Shown here: in pieces, positions 32,768-40,664 of the stretch
How the letters are laid out: every line of letters begins with the position of its first letter
How positions within the stretch are numbered: the stretch's first letter is position 1
Assembly: GCA_041946825.1 (NCBI GenBank)
Contig: JBHGBD010000001.1
Location: 496,001 to 560,000, forward strand
Direction of reading: 5' to 3'
DNA length: 64,000 nt
DNA from: CAZTHM01 sp041946825
Lineage (GTDB): Bacteria; Acidobacteriota; Terriglobia; UBA7540
Notes under the pieces: generated by a model
What the model was told of the DNA's origin: nothing
The model's input: the letters and a program-made list of their open reading frames with translations, nothing else
Databases searched by the model: none
Position numbers and translations under genes: made by a program

Positions 32768-33467
32768 GCCACGATTCGCGTTCGAGATAAACCACCTTCG
32801 GTTGAGTTCCCAGCTCCTCGAACAATTTTGTTGCTCGATTGGATTTGGCCAGCCGCGAGACCTCGCTCTCGGGGTCGTTCAGGTCGCCAAACACCAAAGC
32901 CTTGGGCGCGCAGGTTTGGGCGCAGGCAGGCTGTATCTCGCCGTCCTTTACATCGCGCTTTTCGGCTTTGGCCTGGATTTCCGCCGCCTTGATGCGCTGC
33001 ACACAGAATGTGCACTTCTCCATCACGCCCACTTCGCGCACGGAAACGTCGGGATTGAGTTGCAGGTGGAGCGGCTTCTCCCAGACTGGATTGTAGAAAT
33101 TAAAGAATCGTACGTGGTACGGGCAGGCGTTCGCGCAATAGCGCGTTCCAATGCAGCGGTTGTATACCTGGCCGTTCAATCCCTCGTTCGTGTGATAGCT
33201 GGCGAACGTCGGGCAGACCGGCTCGCAGGGCGCCGCATCACATTGCTGGCAAAGGACCGGCCGGAACTTCACGCTCACATCCGGGTATTCGCCTTCGTAA
33301 TAGCGTTCGACCCGGATCCAATGCATCGCGCGGCCGATCGAGGCTTCCTTTTCGCCCACAGTCGGAATGTTGTTTTCGGCGTGACACGCCACCACGCACG
33401 CCTCGCACCCCGTGCAGCGGTCGAGATCAACGACCATTGCCCATTTCTTCTGCGGTTTCGAATCCAT
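32748..33467 (-). CDS. actB2: Four-cluster ferredoxin-like iron-sulfur subunit, ActB2 half of ACIII
   Basis: 239 aa from ATG 33467 (MDSKPQKKWAMVVDLDRC). Four Cys groups are seen: CTGCEACVVACH, CQQCDAAPCEPVCP, CIGTRYCANACP and CTFCVQRIK with a late CAQTCAPKALVFGD, the pattern of DmsB/PsrB/ActB-C-terminal subunits carrying four iron-sulfur clusters. In the best studied ACIII this part is fused to the C-terminus of ActB; here it is a separate gene just after the molybdopterin-like half. It relays electrons from the membrane NrfD subunit. No TAT signal is present, so export would need hitch-hiking on the TAT-bearing partner ActB1. Confidence 0.92.
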   Translation of the reverse strand: MDSKPQKKWAMVVDLDRCTGCEACVVACHAENNIPTVGEKEASIGRAMHWIRVERYYEGEYPDVSVKFRPVLCQQCDAAPCEPVCPTFASYHTNEGLNGQVYNRCIGTRYCANACPYHVRFFNFYNPVWEKPLHLQLNPDVSVREVGVMEKCTFCVQRIKAAEIQAKAEKRDVKDGEIQPACAQTCAPKALVFGDLNDPESEVSRLAKSNRATKLFEELGTQPKVVYLERESWHDREKS

Positions 33468-33578
33468 AAGTTTTACTTCATGCCGCTCTGCCTGCAAAAA
33501 CTGAAAATCATAAGGCAGGGGTCACAACCAACAACCTCACACCGTATTGAGGTTTGACGTCAGATCACGACTGCCAAA

Positions 33579-35873
33579 TCACCGATGCACATGCGGATGC
33601 TCCGACAATTCCGCTCCAAACTGAACCAGCCTGCCTTCACCCACTTTGGCGATCTTCACGCGTGTTGCGGCCCAGGCGTGGGAGCCGGTTTCGGGCACGA
33701 CGATGGGCGCGAGGATCGAGAACGCATTCGCCCCGCGTCCGGTCGCATAGCGCGTGAAGTTCGTGTGCCCCTGCCCCGTCGGCATGGCGATGACGCCGGG
33801 CGCGACGCCGGGCGAAACCACCGCCGGGGCTTGGAGCTTCCCGTGCTGAGATGCGATTTCCACCAAATCTCCCGTCTTGATCCCCAACCGCTGCGCCGTC
33901 TGCGAATTGATCTCCACCCAGGTTCCCCACATCGCGGTCGAAAGCGGATCGGGCATTTCTTGCAGCCACGGCAAATGGGCCAGGGAGCCGTCGCCAAGCG
34001 CCTGCGATTCGAAAGGCAGAAAGTGAAAAGGAAACTCCGTATCTGAGCCGTCAAATTCCGGCTCGCTCGGCCGCAGAGGTTCGCGCGCCGCGGTCGTGGG
34101 GTGGGCTGGAGGCTTGGATATTTCTGTCCCGGCCCACCAGCCACCCTGCTCTTGGGCTTTTGACCAGAAGGCACCGGATTCGAGCGCGGCCGCGTTGGCG
34201 AACAGCCCGCGCATCTCCTCGAAGCGGCCCTTCAACATCTCTTCGAAATTCTTCCACGGGAGCGAGCTCGAAATGTCCTCTCCCAGTTGATGAGCGATTT
34301 CAATCAATACGTCGGGCATGCTCCGGGTATTCAGGAGAGGTCGGAGAACGGGAGGTGCAAGACTCACGGCCGCCTGCGTCGTTCCGGACTCGGGAGCGTC
34401 CTCCAGCCAGGATTCGAGCGGCGAATGATCGGGGAGAATTAAGTCGGCGTACGCGCTTGTTTCGTCGATGAAAGGGTTGAAACTCGCGATAAAGGATATC
34501 TTCTCGAGCGCCTCGCGCAGGTGAATGCCGGGTGGCAGCGCAAACACCGGATTTGCCCCGTTGAGCAGCAACACGGACGTCGAATGTGGCCTGCTCAGCA
34601 AAACGTCCTGCGTCAGTGATTGCACGAGCGCGAAGTTTCCCTGAACCGGCGATACAGGCGTGGGCAGGTTTGAACCTTTGGCGGGCATCGAAGGCGTAAA
34701 TCCGATCCCGCGCGCTTGACCTCCATTCCCTTGTCCACTGAGCAGGCTCTGAAGAGCGTTAACCGCCAGAGCATTAAAGAGGCCGTTGGTTTGTGCGAGG
34801 GGCGCGCCACCCACGATGGCCATAGCCTTGCCGGCGTTTGCTGCCTCGCGCGCCAGTCGAACGGTCGTCGCTGCCGGAACTCCGGTTCGAGCTTCAACCG
34901 ATGATGGGGTATATTCGGGAAGCCCCTCCGACCATCCGGCGATGGATTTGGCAGCGGACTCTCGCGGCGAAATCGTGACGAGTTTTTCCTGGATCATGAC
35001 ATGCGCCAGGCCGAGCGCCAGGACGCCTTCTGTTCCCGGCTTAATAGGTATCCATTCGTCGGCACTCGCTGCGGTGAGCGAGATGCGCGGTTCGACTTGA
35101 ATGAATTTCCCGCGCAGACCGGGCCGGCCGTTGCGCATGGCGCCGTAGGCGATGGACTGCGCCACCGGAGAGTTCCAGGTACCGAGGAAATCCGCGCCAA
35201 AAGAAATAACATAGTCTGTGTGGGCGAGGTCCAGGGTCGGCGTTTGCGCGCGACCAAAAATCTTCTCGTTGGCCATTCGCAGGACCGCGTTATCGAAAGC
35301 TTCGAAGGTAATCGCGGGCGGCGCGCCCAATGCCGCAAGAAACCGCTCGATCAGCTCGCGACGCACGCCTCGCGTTGGTTTGCCGAGGAACGTCAACGAG
35401 GCAGTCTCTTGCGCTGAACGGAGTTCTGAGAGCCTGCTCGCAACTTCCTTAATAGCCTCTTCCCAGGTAATATCTTGAAATTGGCCCGAGCCGCGAGGCC
35501 CGGTGCGCTTGAGCGGGTTCTTGATGCGGTCGGGATGGTAAGTGACCTGGAGCACCGCCTGGCCACGGGGGCAAAGCTTGCCCTGGCTGATGGGATGGTG
35601 CGGGTTGCCTTCGATCTTTTTTGCCAGGCCCATCTTCATCACGCCCAGCTTGCCGTTGCGGACGACTTCGGCGTCGCCCTCCATCACCTTAACGAGCGTC
35701 CCGCAGCCCGCCGGGCAGAGCGTGCAGATGCTGGGCTTCCAGGCGGCGACGCCTGGCGTCAAGTCCTCTTCCGGAATGAAGCGGATTAACTGGACGTCCG
35801 GCTGGCCGCAACTGTCGAGCGTGGCGGTCGCGCCGGTTATCGCCGAGATTTTGATAAAGTCACGCCGTTCCAT
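33579..35873 (-). CDS. actB1: Molybdopterin-oxidoreductase-like subunit, ActB1 half of ACIII, with intact N-terminal Cys cluster motif
   Basis: 764 aa. A TAT signal begins at once (MERRDFIKISAITGATATLDSC). The N-terminal motif C50-x2-C53-x3-C57-x43-C101 (CTLCPAGCG; GKLCPRGQA) is the [4Fe-4S] site of molybdenum bis-MGD enzymes; the ActB domain in characterised ACIII has lost cofactors. Further molybdopterin-fold parts follow (DITWEEAIKEVASRLSEL, SFGADFLGTWNSPVAQ, ADLILPDHSPLESW, MPTGQGHTNFTRYATGRGANAF). Position in actA-B1-B2-C-D-E supports ACIII, although a true molybdoenzyme of the Psr type is not excluded. The ATG has no Shine-Dalgarno: heptamer repeats abut it directly. Confidence 0.88.
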   Translation of the reverse strand: MERRDFIKISAITGATATLDSCGQPDVQLIRFIPEEDLTPGVAAWKPSICTLCPAGCGTLVKVMEGDAEVVRNGKLGVMKMGLAKKIEGNPHHPISQGKLCPRGQAVLQVTYHPDRIKNPLKRTGPRGSGQFQDITWEEAIKEVASRLSELRSAQETASLTFLGKPTRGVRRELIERFLAALGAPPAITFEAFDNAVLRMANEKIFGRAQTPTLDLAHTDYVISFGADFLGTWNSPVAQSIAYGAMRNGRPGLRGKFIQVEPRISLTAASADEWIPIKPGTEGVLALGLAHVMIQEKLVTISPRESAAKSIAGWSEGLPEYTPSSVEARTGVPAATTVRLAREAANAGKAMAIVGGAPLAQTNGLFNALAVNALQSLLSGQGNGGQARGIGFTPSMPAKGSNLPTPVSPVQGNFALVQSLTQDVLLSRPHSTSVLLLNGANPVFALPPGIHLREALEKISFIASFNPFIDETSAYADLILPDHSPLESWLEDAPESGTTQAAVSLAPPVLRPLLNTRSMPDVLIEIAHQLGEDISSSLPWKNFEEMLKGRFEEMRGLFANAAALESGAFWSKAQEQGGWWAGTEISKPPAHPTTAAREPLRPSEPEFDGSDTEFPFHFLPFESQALGDGSLAHLPWLQEMPDPLSTAMWGTWVEINSQTAQRLGIKTGDLVEIASQHGKLQAPAVVSPGVAPGVIAMPTGQGHTNFTRYATGRGANAFSILAPIVVPETGSHAWAATRVKIAKVGEGRLVQFGAELSEHPHVHR

Positions 35874-35876
35874 AGT

Positions 35877-35995
35877 GACAGTGGACAGTGAATAGTGAAC
35901 AGTGCACAGTCAAGCTGGGAACTCGAAATTGGAACCTCGAAATTCGCGAACGCGTCATCACAAATCCAAAATCCAAAATCTAAAATCGAACAGCC
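35877..35995. repeat. Period-7 array forming the entire actA-actB1 spacer
   Basis: Seventeen in-phase heptamers: GACAGTG twice, AATAGTG, AACAGTG, CACAGTC, AAGCTGG, GAACTCG, AAATTGG, AACCTCG, AAATTCG, CGAACGC, GTCATCA, CAAATCC, AAAATCC, AAAATCT, AAAATCG, AACAGCC. They run from 3 bp before the actB1 ATG to the actA stop codon (35997-35999). Unit type changes gradually along the array. Confidence 0.9.
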
Positions 35996-35996
35996 C

Positions 35997-36593
35997 TCAG
36001 TAGTGGCACGTGATGCAATCAACCGACGCCTTCTTCAGTTTGTGGCAGTTGAGGCAAAAGCCCATCGTCAGATTTACCGTGCGCACGGCGACGGTCTGCT
36101 GGGTCATATCGCCGTGGCAAATCTTGCACTCAACGCTGGCGCGAATGTGCGGCGCATGATTGAACTTCACGTGGGCGGAAGGCGGGTAATCATACACGCG
36201 CTGCCAGGGAACGTCCTCTCCCCGCGCCGCGTAAGCGGCCAGCTTCTTGATCTCCGGCTTGTCCGTCGCCATCGTTTCGTGGCAGGTCATGCAGAGTTGG
36301 ACTCCCGGGATGCTCGCCACGGGGCCCGTTTCCACGGCCGTATGGCAATCCGTGCATTGCATTCCATTGGCGAGGTGAGCCTTGTGCGTATAGGCGATGG
36401 GCTGCACGGGCAAAGCGCGCCGGTCGAAGAATTCCCGGACAGCGGCAAGCACTGTCTTGTGCGCGGGAGTGAAGACTGTTGAAGGCTGCTGCGCCGTCTG
36501 CGGCGGATTCACTTGAGGAAGGCCGACGCTCAGGAGGCAGACGAGGCCCGCGGATACAAGGGCGATCACCGGCAAGAGTCTGCGCAGTCGCAT
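35997..36593 (-). CDS. actA: Penta-heme cytochrome c, ACIII subunit ActA
   Basis: 198 aa. An N-terminal anchor (LLPVIALVSAGLVCLLSVGL) is followed by five CxxCH heme motifs: CTDCH, CMTCH, CKICH, CLNCH, CITCH, the last near the C-terminus. Distal His residues are supplied by segments such as YTHKAHLANGM and KFNHAPHIRA. A membrane-anchored penta-heme protein as first gene of the cluster matches ActA of alternative complex III, which is thought to deliver electrons to downstream acceptors. A TAAAAT -10 box (36606-36611 read on the minus strand) would give a very short leader. Confidence 0.92.
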   Translation of the reverse strand: MRLRRLLPVIALVSAGLVCLLSVGLPQVNPPQTAQQPSTVFTPAHKTVLAAVREFFDRRALPVQPIAYTHKAHLANGMQCTDCHTAVETGPVASIPGVQLCMTCHETMATDKPEIKKLAAYAARGEDVPWQRVYDYPPSAHVKFNHAPHIRASVECKICHGDMTQQTVAVRTVNLTMGFCLNCHKLKKASVDCITCHY

Positions 36594-36646
36594 GAGACCT
36601 GGAAGATTTTAGCCCACCACCAAAGCCACTCAGAGATCATCTATGG

Positions 36647-36669
36647 TACACGCCACACGAGGGCGTGTA
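36647..36669. promoter_or_regulatory. Hairpin/inverted repeat upstream of actA
   Basis: TACACGCC-ACACGAG-GGCGTGTA, an 8-bp stem with a 7-nt loop, lies about 55 bp upstream of the actA start and in the 5' region of the divergent acetyltransferase gene. It is a candidate operator; no T-tract is present. Confidence 0.35.
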
Positions 36670-36748
36670 AATATGATGAGAGATCGGGTGCGGGCGCAGG
36701 TAAATGCGAGGTCAGATTCTGGTCAATTCCTTGTCGCGCCTTGCTTTC

Positions 36749-36779
36749 TTGTCCCGGGCGCGCCACAGCGTGCTAAAAT
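36749..36779 (+). promoter_or_regulatory. Extended -10 promoter for the GNAT gene
   Basis: TG-C-TAAAAT (36771-36779) is an extended -10; TTGTCC (36749-36754) lies 19 nt upstream. The predicted transcript starts about 30 nt before the ATG at 36815. Confidence 0.45.
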
Positions 36780-36814
36780 GACCGCAAAGTCGGGTGATTG
36801 ACTTCAGGGACCCT

Positions 36815-37360
36815 ATGGAAATGGAAACGAGCGCGAGTCCACTCGGAGCCCGGCCCCAACTGCACACTCGCCGCGCGGAAAGGCGAGACGCCGCGGAAAT
36901 TGCCCGCATCTATCATGAGGCCACGCAGGACGGGATGGCGACCTTCGAGAACTTCCTCGTCACCGCGGAGGAGCGACAGCGCTGGGTGGACGATCACGAC
37001 GAGAAATTTCCGTTGCTGGTGGCCGAACTGGGCGGACGGATCCTCGGTTGGGCGTCGCTCAGCCCCTACCAGATTCGCCCCCGCGTCGATGGCGTTGTCG
37101 AGATGCTGATCTATATTGACCGCGATTTCCGCCGGCACGGTGTGGGGCGCGAGTTGATGCGCGCCCTCCAGGCGGCGGCAAGAGGGTGCGGGCACCGGAA
37201 GATCGTCGGCCGTTTCGTCGCTCAGAACGAGGCCGGCCGCACTCTCTGCCGCATGACGGGCTGGCGCGAGGTCGGCGTACACCAGAAGCACACCCGCATC
37301 GATGCCCGCTGGCACGATATGGTGATTGTCGAGTACTTGATCCCCGAAAACCTGAAGTAG
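36815..37360 (+). CDS. GNAT-family N-acetyltransferase (L-amino acid / phosphinothricin acetyltransferase type)
   Basis: 181 aa. ATG at 36815 follows AGGGA; GTG at 36794 is upstream in frame but lies close to the predicted transcription start. The GNAT fold is complete: TRRAERRDAAEIARIYHEATQDGMATFEN, ILGWASLSPYQIRPRVDGVVEMLIYID, acetyl-CoA loop RDFRRHGVGRELMRALQAAARGCGH and C-terminal FVAQNEAGRTLCRMTGWREVGVHQKHTRIDARWHDMVIVEYL. This last segment is typical of the MnaT/PAT subgroup that acetylates methionine sulfone or sulfoximine and phosphinothricin-like amino acids. It is monocistronic, divergent from actA. Confidence 0.88.
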   Translation: MEMETSASPLGARPQLHTRRAERRDAAEIARIYHEATQDGMATFENFLVTAEERQRWVDDHDEKFPLLVAELGGRILGWASLSPYQIRPRVDGVVEMLIYIDRDFRRHGVGRELMRALQAAARGCGHRKIVGRFVAQNEAGRTLCRMTGWREVGVHQKHTRIDARWHDMVIVEYLIPENLK

Positions 37361-37391
37361 CGCTTTTCTTGGTGCGGCGGCCGCGCGCGGA

Positions 37392-38756
37392 CTATTTCTT
37401 TACGGCAGGCGTCCTGAGCCGCGTCCAGGCGAAGTAGATCGGCACTCCCACCAGCACCAATCCCAGACCAATGAATGATTCGCGCGGGCTTCGTACTAGC
37501 GTGTTGCCGACAATGGCCATCGCTGCCAGCGAAAACGCGATCGGCAGGAAGGGATATCCCCGGATGCGGTAGGGGCGAGGCAAGTCGGGCTGCTTCCGCC
37601 GAAGGACCACCACCGCCATTACCGCGCCGGCGTAAAACACCCAGGCCGTGAAGATGACGTAGGTAAAGAGCTGCTCGTAAGTCCCGCTCGCGGCCAGCAC
37701 CGCGGCCCAGACGCCTTGCAGCAGTAGGGCGACGGCGGGTGTTTGAAATCGCCTGTGGACTCGCCCCACGGCGGAGAAGAAAACACCGTCCCGCGCCATG
37801 GCGTAGAAGACTCGCGCCCCGCCCAGGACGTTTCCGTTCAGCGCCCCGAAAATCGAGCAGAGAATCAAACCCGAAACGAGCGCCCTGCCACGCGGCCCGG
37901 CCAGGATTTCCATGGCCTTGGCCGCGACGCGCTGGTGCTCCGCGAGGGCCGGGAAAGAGAGGACGTGAAGGTAGGCGACGTTTGCGCTGAGATAAACGAC
38001 GATGATCAGGACCGAGCCGAGAAGATAGCTCCGCGGCAGGACGCGCCCCGGATCCTTCACTTCACCGGCGGCGTAAGACAGCATGTGCCAGCCGTGATAC
38101 GCCCAGAGAACCCCGATCAGAGCGACACCAAATGAACCCGCGGTGGTTACCGGTGTCGGCAGCGCAAGGGAGGATTCCAACCGCACCACCCCTGGCGCGA
38201 ACAGCGCGAAGCCTATGATGAGCCCCAGTCCCCCGAGCTTTGCGAACATGAAGATGGTTTGAACCGCGGCGCCCTTGCGCACTCCCAGAATGTTGATGAA
38301 GGTGAGCAGGGCAATCAGCGCCATGGAAATCAGTTTCTGTTGAAAGCTGGTGAGAGGAAAGAAGGTCGCGCTGTAAATCCCGAAGGCGACCGCCAACGTC
38401 GCAATGCCTCCAGATTCAACCACCAGCAGCATGGCCCAACCGTAAAGAAATGCGATCAGCTTTCCGTAGGCGTCGCGAAGATAAACATACACGCCGCCGG
38501 CCTCCGGCGAGGCCGCCCCGAGCTCGGCCAGGGAAAGCGCGCCCGCCAGCGATAACATTCCGCCCACGATCCAGACCAGATATAGAGCACCCGCCGAGCC
38601 GACATGCAGCGCGACATTGTGAGGTACGAGAAATATCCCTGAGCCAATGATCGTGCCTACCACGATCGCCGTCGAAGCCAGTTGCCCGATGGCGCGGGGC
38701 AGGGAAGCCGGAGCCGGAGATTCGGGGTTGGATATTGGAGTGGCCGAGTTAGACAT
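37392..38756 (-). CDS. APC-superfamily amino acid permease
   Basis: 454 aa from ATG 38756; an in-frame start at 38780 is possible and neither has a good ribosome-binding site. Twelve hydrophobic segments are expected, beginning with STAIVVGTIIGSGIFLVPHNVA, the conserved unwound first helix of the LAT/APC family, then LSLAELGAASPEAGGVYVYLRDAYG. It probably exchanges or imports an amino acid with protons at the inner membrane; the substrate is not readable. The N-terminal 15 residues (SNSATPISNPESPAP) are encoded by the edge of a heptamer array, suggesting that the natural start was altered by repeat growth. Confidence 0.9.
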   Translation of the reverse strand: MSNSATPISNPESPAPASLPRAIGQLASTAIVVGTIIGSGIFLVPHNVALHVGSAGALYLVWIVGGMLSLAGALSLAELGAASPEAGGVYVYLRDAYGKLIAFLYGWAMLLVVESGGIATLAVAFGIYSATFFPLTSFQQKLISMALIALLTFINILGVRKGAAVQTIFMFAKLGGLGLIIGFALFAPGVVRLESSLALPTPVTTAGSFGVALIGVLWAYHGWHMLSYAAGEVKDPGRVLPRSYLLGSVLIIVVYLSANVAYLHVLSFPALAEHQRVAAKAMEILAGPRGRALVSGLILCSIFGALNGNVLGGARVFYAMARDGVFFSAVGRVHRRFQTPAVALLLQGVWAAVLAASGTYEQLFTYVIFTAWVFYAGAVMAVVVLRRKQPDLPRPYRIRGYPFLPIAFSLAAMAIVGNTLVRSPRESFIGLGLVLVGVPIYFAWTRLRTPAVKK

Positions 38757-38909
38757 AACAATGATGAAAAGAAACTGCAAGTTGGATATTCGAAATTCGA
38801 AAATCCAAGGTCGAACGCCGCAATCGAGAACCTAGAAAGCCCCTGACCCCGCGCACAACGCGACAAACAATCCCCAGTTCACAACGAACAATTCACAACG
38901 GGCCATTCT
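38717..38909. repeat. Period-7 repeats upstream of and inside the permease 5' end
   Basis: Units GGAGATT, CGGGGTT, GGATATT, GGAGTGG lie inside the coding start. GCAAGTT, GGATATT, CGAAATT, CGAAAAT, CCAAGGT, CGAACGC, CGCAATC, GAGAACC, TAGAAAG follow at 38777-38839. CAGTTCA, CAACGAA, CAATTCA, CAACGGG, CCATTCT lie at 38875-38909. Phase is kept inside each block only. Confidence 0.7.
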
Positions 38910-38928
38910 ACCCGGCATCGCCCGTCCG

Positions 38929-39708
38929 TCACGCCCGCGCGCCAAATCGCAGATCCCGGCTCACGGCCTTTTTTCGGCACTCGGGCGTCGAGGCGTCTTC
39001 GGCGGAGTAGTGGACGGCGTTGAATTCGCGCAGCACCAGTCGCCCGCGGTCGCCTGCGCGCGGGTCGAACTCGTACCACGTCACTGAGCAGTTGCAGACA
39101 TCCTGCTCGGGGTCGCGGTCAATGGCGAGGAGTTCGCTTTCGGTCATGCGCTCCAGCAGCCTCCGGAACGCCAGCACAATCACCGAGTGGCACACCACCA
39201 GGACCGATTGCCGCGCGCACTCGCGGACGAGCGTGCCGATAAAGCTATGGACGCGCAGCGCCACATCGGGATAGCTTTCCCCGCCCGGCGGACGGTAGTA
39301 ATATTTTCCGTCCCGCGCGCGGCGGCGCTCCTCGTCCGGGTACTTCTCATGAATGCCTTTTTTGGTCAGGCCGTCCAGGATGCCGAATTCCTTTTCGCGG
39401 ATCCGCTCCTCGAGCGTGACCTCGATGGGATGGTTGGATTGTTTCAACATGAACTGCGCGGTCTGGACGGTCCGCAAATAGGGAGAAACAAAAGCGCGGT
39501 CCAATTTGAATTTCGCGCTCAGAAATTTCCCTGTCGTTTCGGCCTGGCGGATTCCGCAGGCGGTCAACGGAACATCCATATCGCGAACGTCGCCGCCATA
39601 TTCCAGGTGACCGGCCGCCTGCGCCGCCTGCTTGCCGACGTTGCGTTGCGACTCGCCGTGGCGGACGATAACCAGGGAGTTCATCCACTTCTGTTCGGCC
39701 GGGGCCAT
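38929..39708 (-). CDS. Histidine phosphatase superfamily protein (phosphoglycerate-mutase-like)
   Basis: 259 aa with GGGAG seven bases before ATG 39708. The catalytic motif VIVRHGESQRN (His and Arg of the RHG triad) is near residues 13-22; the second Arg is in FVSPYLRTVQTAQFM, the acid in EERIREKEFGILDGL, and the second His in VLVVCHSVIVLAFRRLL. The insert KKGIHEKYPDEERRRARDGKYYYRPPGGESYPDV matches the broad-specificity phosphatase subgroup. It hydrolyses phosphomonoesters in the cytoplasm; the substrate is unknown. It is divergent from the SDR gene with a short intergenic region. Confidence 0.92.
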   Translation of the reverse strand: MAPAEQKWMNSLVIVRHGESQRNVGKQAAQAAGHLEYGGDVRDMDVPLTACGIRQAETTGKFLSAKFKLDRAFVSPYLRTVQTAQFMLKQSNHPIEVTLEERIREKEFGILDGLTKKGIHEKYPDEERRRARDGKYYYRPPGGESYPDVALRVHSFIGTLVRECARQSVLVVCHSVIVLAFRRLLERMTESELLAIDRDPEQDVCNCSVTWYEFDPRAGDRGRLVLREFNAVHYSAEDASTPECRKKAVSRDLRFGARA

Positions 39709-39750
39709 GGAAACGCTCCCTCTGCAGAACCAGAAATTTGGTGCAGATTC

Positions 39751-39779
39751 TTTACGCGACCAAAGGCGGCCATTATACT
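39751..39779 (+). promoter_or_regulatory. Sigma70-like promoter of the SDR gene
   Basis: TTTACG (39751-39756), exactly 17 nt, TATACT (39774-39779). A start near 39786 excludes the upstream in-frame GTG at 39738 and supports TTG 39834 as start codon. Confidence 0.6.
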
Positions 39780-39833
39780 GGGGGCCGCGGCGCTCGCCCA
39801 GTAAAGTTTTGGCGGGCGCGGAGGAAGGCGGGA

Positions 39834-40616
39834 TTGAACAACCAGCAGGTGAAGGACGCTTATATTCCGGACCGGTTTCGCGGCCAGGTGGCGCTGGTGG
39901 TGGGCGGGGCGCAGGGCATCGGCAAGGCGATTTCCGCCCGGCTGGCGCGCGAGGGCGCTGAGCTTGTCATCGCCGACGTGGACCGGAAGATGATGGCCCT
40001 TACCGGGCGCGAGATCGCCACAGCCGGGGGGAGTGTTCGGACCCTATACTGCGACGTTGGAAAGCGTACGCAGGTGAACGGCATGTTGCGTCGCATCATC
40101 CGCTGGCACGGACGTATTGACGTGATGGTCTACGTCGCCGGGGTCGTGAGAGGCCTGCCGTTCGCCAGGACGGAAGAGAAGGACTGGGATTACGTTCTGG
40201 ATGTCAACTTGAAGGGCGCCTACCTGGTGGCGCGCGCCGTCGTGCCGCAGATGATCAAGCGGCGCCGCGGCAAGCTCGTTTTCATGGCTTCGACGAACGC
40301 GTGGGACGCGGAAGCGGAACTTGCGGCGTACAACGCCTCCAAAGCCGGGATCTTCCTCCTCGCCAAAACCCTGGCGCGTGAGCTTGGCCCTTTCGGCATA
40401 AACTCCAACGCGCTAGGCCCCGGGCTGATTCGGACGCGGCTTTCTGCGCCCTTCATTCAGGACCCGAAATTCATCAGCAAGTACGAAAACCTGATTCCGG
40501 TGGGGCGGATCGGTACGCCCGAAGATGTCGCCGGGCCGGCGGCTTTCCTCGCGTCCAGGGACGCGGATTACATCAGCGGCGTGCTGCTGTTCGTGGACGG
40601 CGGACAACTGGCCTGA
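39834..40616 (+). CDS. Short-chain dehydrogenase/reductase
   Basis: 260 aa from TTG 39834, with GGAGGAAGG just upstream and a promoter between it and the next possible start. Classical SDR marks: VALVVGGAQGIGKAISARLAREGAELVIADVD (nucleotide site, TGxxxGxG replaced by GGxxGIG), the NAG-equivalent VAGVVRG, catalytic Ser in VFMASTNAWDAEAELAAYNASKAG with the YxxxK Tyr and Lys, and FGINSNALGPGLIRTRL. It is an NAD(P)-dependent oxidoreductase of the FabG-like size class, cytoplasmic; the substrate may be a sugar or hydroxy acid given the NagB-like and PfkB-like neighbours. The next gene starts 48 bp downstream. Confidence 0.92.
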   Translation: MNNQQVKDAYIPDRFRGQVALVVGGAQGIGKAISARLAREGAELVIADVDRKMMALTGREIATAGGSVRTLYCDVGKRTQVNGMLRRIIRWHGRIDVMVYVAGVVRGLPFARTEEKDWDYVLDVNLKGAYLVARAVVPQMIKRRRGKLVFMASTNAWDAEAELAAYNASKAGIFLLAKTLARELGPFGINSNALGPGLIRTRLSAPFIQDPKFISKYENLIPVGRIGTPEDVAGPAAFLASRDADYISGVLLFVDGGQLA

Positions 40617-40664
40617 TTTTAGGAAAGATATTTATATAGTGAGTCATCATAAGGGGGATAATCA

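Noticed and set aside
30472..36593. Polysulfide, thiosulfate or DMSO reductase operon
   Set aside because: The penta-heme cytochrome, DUF3341 protein and mono-heme cytochrome in this order, plus the ActC-like NrfD sequence, fit alternative complex III better; the Cys motif in the molybdopterin-like part is kept as a finding.
39738..39833. GTG start for the SDR gene
   Set aside because: A promoter with ideal spacing lies downstream of that codon, and TTG 39834 has a strong ribosome-binding site.
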